From Pseudomonadota bacterium (GTDB lineage Bacteria; Pseudomonadota; Alphaproteobacteria; Rhizobiales; Beijerinckiaceae): 16,628 nt of DNA. Below the pieces are notes generated by a model. The model did no database searches, was not told the origin of the DNA, and was given only the letters and a program-made list of their open reading frames with translations. A program made the position numbers and the translations under genes. This document shows, one piece after another, positions 15,187 through 16,628 of the stretch (position 1 is the stretch's first letter; every line of letters starts with the position of its first letter). The stretch spans positions 1-16,628 of the forward strand of contig JAFAEL010000030.1 of assembly GCA_023423995.1 (NCBI GenBank). Direction: 5' to 3'.

Positions 15187-16394
15187 GGATCGATCGCAGA
15201 ACACTCCTCGGCGGGATAGCGGCGTCGCCGGCAGCGCTCGCCGCGCCCCCCTTCCTCCGGCACGCCTCGGCCCAGGCCAACACGATCGACATCGCGGCCG
15301 TGTATTCGCTGTCCGGCACCTTCGCGAATGTCGGCACCATGCTGAACGACGGCAGTCGTTGGGCCGTGGAGAAGTACGACAGCGTCCTTGGCAAGAAGCT
15401 GAACTACATCCTCCTCGACGATCGAGGCGACCCGGGGGAGGCCGTCCGTAAGGTCCAGGAAGTGATGACCCAGCGAGGCGTGAAGCACATCATCGGCTGC
15501 ACGAACTCGGCGATCGCGCTCGCCGTGCAGAAAGAGGTCTATGCGCGAGGCGGCGTCTATGTGCAGGAGGCCGGCGCGGACGAATCGACCGGCAAGGATT
15601 GCAACAAGTCGAATTTCCGCTGGCCGGTCGCGAGCTATAGCGCCGTGAACGCCACGGTGCGTCCTCTGCTGGAAAAGTTCCCGAATGCGAAGAAGTGGTA
15701 CACGATCACGGGTCAGTACGTGTTCGGCGACAGCCTGCTGACGAATTGCAAGGAGATCTTCAAGGAGAAGGGAATCCAGCACGTCGGGAACAGCTATCAC
15801 TCGCTCGCCGATCGTGAATACTCTGGTTACATCGCAACCGCGCTCGCCGCTAATCCGGACGTGCTTGCGATCTGTAACTTCGGCAACCAGACGGTGGACG
15901 TGATCCGTCAGGCCATCAGCTTCGGAATGAAGCGCAACACGAAGATCCTCGCGATCTGGTCCACGGGCCTCGACCAATACCAGGCGCTCGGTCCGGACAA
16001 TTGCGAGGGCGTCTATTTCGGCTGCAACTTCTGGCACGGCGTCGACACGCCGGGCGCGCGCGTCGTGGCCGAGGTCGTCAAAGCCAAGACGGGCGACGTG
16101 CCGAACTACCTCCATGCCTGCGGCTACGCGGTTGCGCAGGTGTTGATCGAGGGCATCATCAAGGCGGGAACCCCAGACGTTCCAGCCGTGATCAAGGCGC
16201 TGGAGGGAATGACCTACGAAGGCCCGACCGGCACCGAGGTCGTTCGTCCCGAGGATCACCAGGTCATCAAGGACTATTACCTGATGCTCGGCAAGGCGAA
16301 GAGCGCCATGAAGGACAAGAACGACTACGCCGAGATCGTCGCCGCCACGAAGGCCTTCCTTCCGCCGGAGAAGACCGGCTGCAAGATGGCCTGA
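15183..16394 (+). CDS. ABC transporter substrate-binding protein, branched-chain amino acid (Liv/urea-amide) type
   Basis: This 403-residue periplasmic receptor has a Tat-like signal IDRRTLLGGIAAS (R5, R6), a hydrophobic stretch and likely cleavage near ASA/QA (30-32). The mature part begins NTIDIAAVYSLSGTFANVG, the classical LivK-type ligand loop, followed by a periplasmic-binding fold type I with LLDDRGDPGEAVRKVQEVM and IIGCTNSAIALAVQ. Such receptors bind amino acids, amides, urea or aromatic acids. The start overlaps the OYE stop as ATGA, and a LivH-type permease follows 26 bases later, so it is probably the uptake receptor for the substrate of this operon. Low similarity to leucine-binding motifs means the ligand may be an amide or ring compound (inference). 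A small hairpin follows the stop. Confidence 0.95.
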   Translation: MRIDRRTLLGGIAASPAALAAPPFLRHASAQANTIDIAAVYSLSGTFANVGTMLNDGSRWAVEKYDSVLGKKLNYILLDDRGDPGEAVRKVQEVMTQRGVKHIIGCTNSAIALAVQKEVYARGGVYVQEAGADESTGKDCNKSNFRWPVASYSAVNATVRPLLEKFPNAKKWYTITGQYVFGDSLLTNCKEIFKEKGIQHVGNSYHSLADREYSGYIATALAANPDVLAICNFGNQTVDVIRQAISFGMKRNTKILAIWSTGLDQYQALGPDNCEGVYFGCNFWHGVDTPGARVVAEVVKAKTGDVPNYLHACGYAVAQVLIEGIIKAGTPDVPAVIKALEGMTYEGPTGTEVVRPEDHQVIKDYYLMLGKAKSAMKDKNDYAEIVAATKAFLPPEKTGCKMA

Positions 16395-16406
16395 CCGGAT
16401 ACCGGT
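16394..16406 (+). terminator. Short GC hairpin at the ABC binding-protein stop
   Basis: ACCGG-ATA-CCGGT is a perfect 5-bp stem with a 3-base loop beginning on the last base of the TGA stop. It has no T-run and lies between the receptor and permease genes. It may help keep receptor mRNA more abundant than permease mRNA, as similar structures do in other transporter operons. The same kind of hairpin follows the TRAP receptor at 4606. Confidence 0.3.
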
Positions 16407-16420
16407 AGCGAGTTCACCCG

Positions 16421-16628
16421 ATGTCGATGCAACTTCTCGTCTTCCAAGTCCTGAATGGCCTTGGCATCGGGATGATCTATTTCCTCCTGTCGGTCGGCTT
16501 GACGCTGATCTTCGGCCTCATGCGCTTCGTCAACTTCGCGCATGGGGCCTTCTACCTCGTCGCCGCCTACATGGCCTTTGCCATCACGCGTTCGACGGGA
16601 AGCATCTGGATCGCGCTCGTGGTGGCGC
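16421..16628 (+). CDS. Branched-chain amino acid-type ABC transporter permease, LivH family (3' truncated)
   Basis: Sixty-nine codons of a LivH-type inner-membrane permease run off the window end. After MSMQLLVFQVLNGLGIGMIY come a first hydrophobic helix and the family signature GLTLIFGLMRFVNFAHGAFY, matching the LivH/UrtB GLTLIFGxMxxxNFAHG motif, then a second membrane segment. It forms the translocation channel with LivM and would work with the receptor encoded just upstream. The ATG at 16421 gives the usual short cytoplasmic N-terminus; no strong Shine-Dalgarno is visible, and ATG 16427 is an alternative. The ATPases (LivG/LivF) and LivM are expected beyond the window. Confidence 0.92.
   Translation, partial: MSMQLLVFQVLNGLGIGMIYFLLSVGLTLIFGLMRFVNFAHGAFYLVAAYMAFAITRSTGSIWIALVVA

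Overview
The window is GC-rich bacterial DNA with a strong G/C preference at third codon positions. Genes are tightly packed, with stop/start overlaps and TTG starts. Two twin-arginine-type signal peptides, a TRAP binding protein, a Liv-type ABC transporter, HyuA/HyuB and paired short-chain dehydrogenases suggest a metabolically versatile proteobacterium, most likely an alphaproteobacterium. That assignment rests on gene content and composition; no rRNA or marker gene is present. No tRNA, CRISPR array, phage gene or intact insertion sequence was seen.

Left block (1-6311, + strand). A 5'-truncated E1 alpha and a complete E1 beta subunit of a thiamine-diphosphate 2-oxo acid (pyruvate/acetoin type) dehydrogenase overlap at TGATG. 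An acetolactate-synthase-like ThDP enzyme follows, then a lone TRAP substrate-binding protein, a short-chain dehydrogenase (SDR), and a TTG-started protein I do not recognise. That last protein is built from two homologous halves about 144 residues apart. No E2/E3 components and no TRAP membrane subunits are in the window.

Middle (6312-8313). A gene-free stretch of 350 bases carries a long nested imperfect palindrome (6327-6399). A second SDR follows, then a TTG-started CE4-type deacetylase without a signal peptide, resembling the HpPgdA/cyclic-imide-hydrolase group. This ends convergently against a minus-strand HTH-cupin regulator, with a 10-bp inverted repeat across the two gene ends.

Right block (8294-16628). 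The regulator is transcribed away from a + strand series: hyuA-hyuB (hydantoinase/oxoprolinase A and B), a PuuB/DadA-like FAD amine oxidase, an old-yellow-enzyme-like flavin oxidoreductase, a Tat-exported Liv-type substrate-binding protein and the start of a LivH-type permease. The last few genes are linked by ATGA overlaps, so this looks like one operon. The short divergent region holds a perfect 14-bp palindrome, a candidate operator.

Taken together (inference), this looks like an uptake-and-catabolism locus for a small carbonyl/amide or nitrogen-ring compound. A solute would be imported by the ABC and/or TRAP system, hydrolysed by HyuAB and possibly the CE4-type amidase, oxidised by the FAD oxidase, OYE and SDRs, and passed as an oxo acid to the ThDP enzymes. 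The substrate cannot be read from the sequence.
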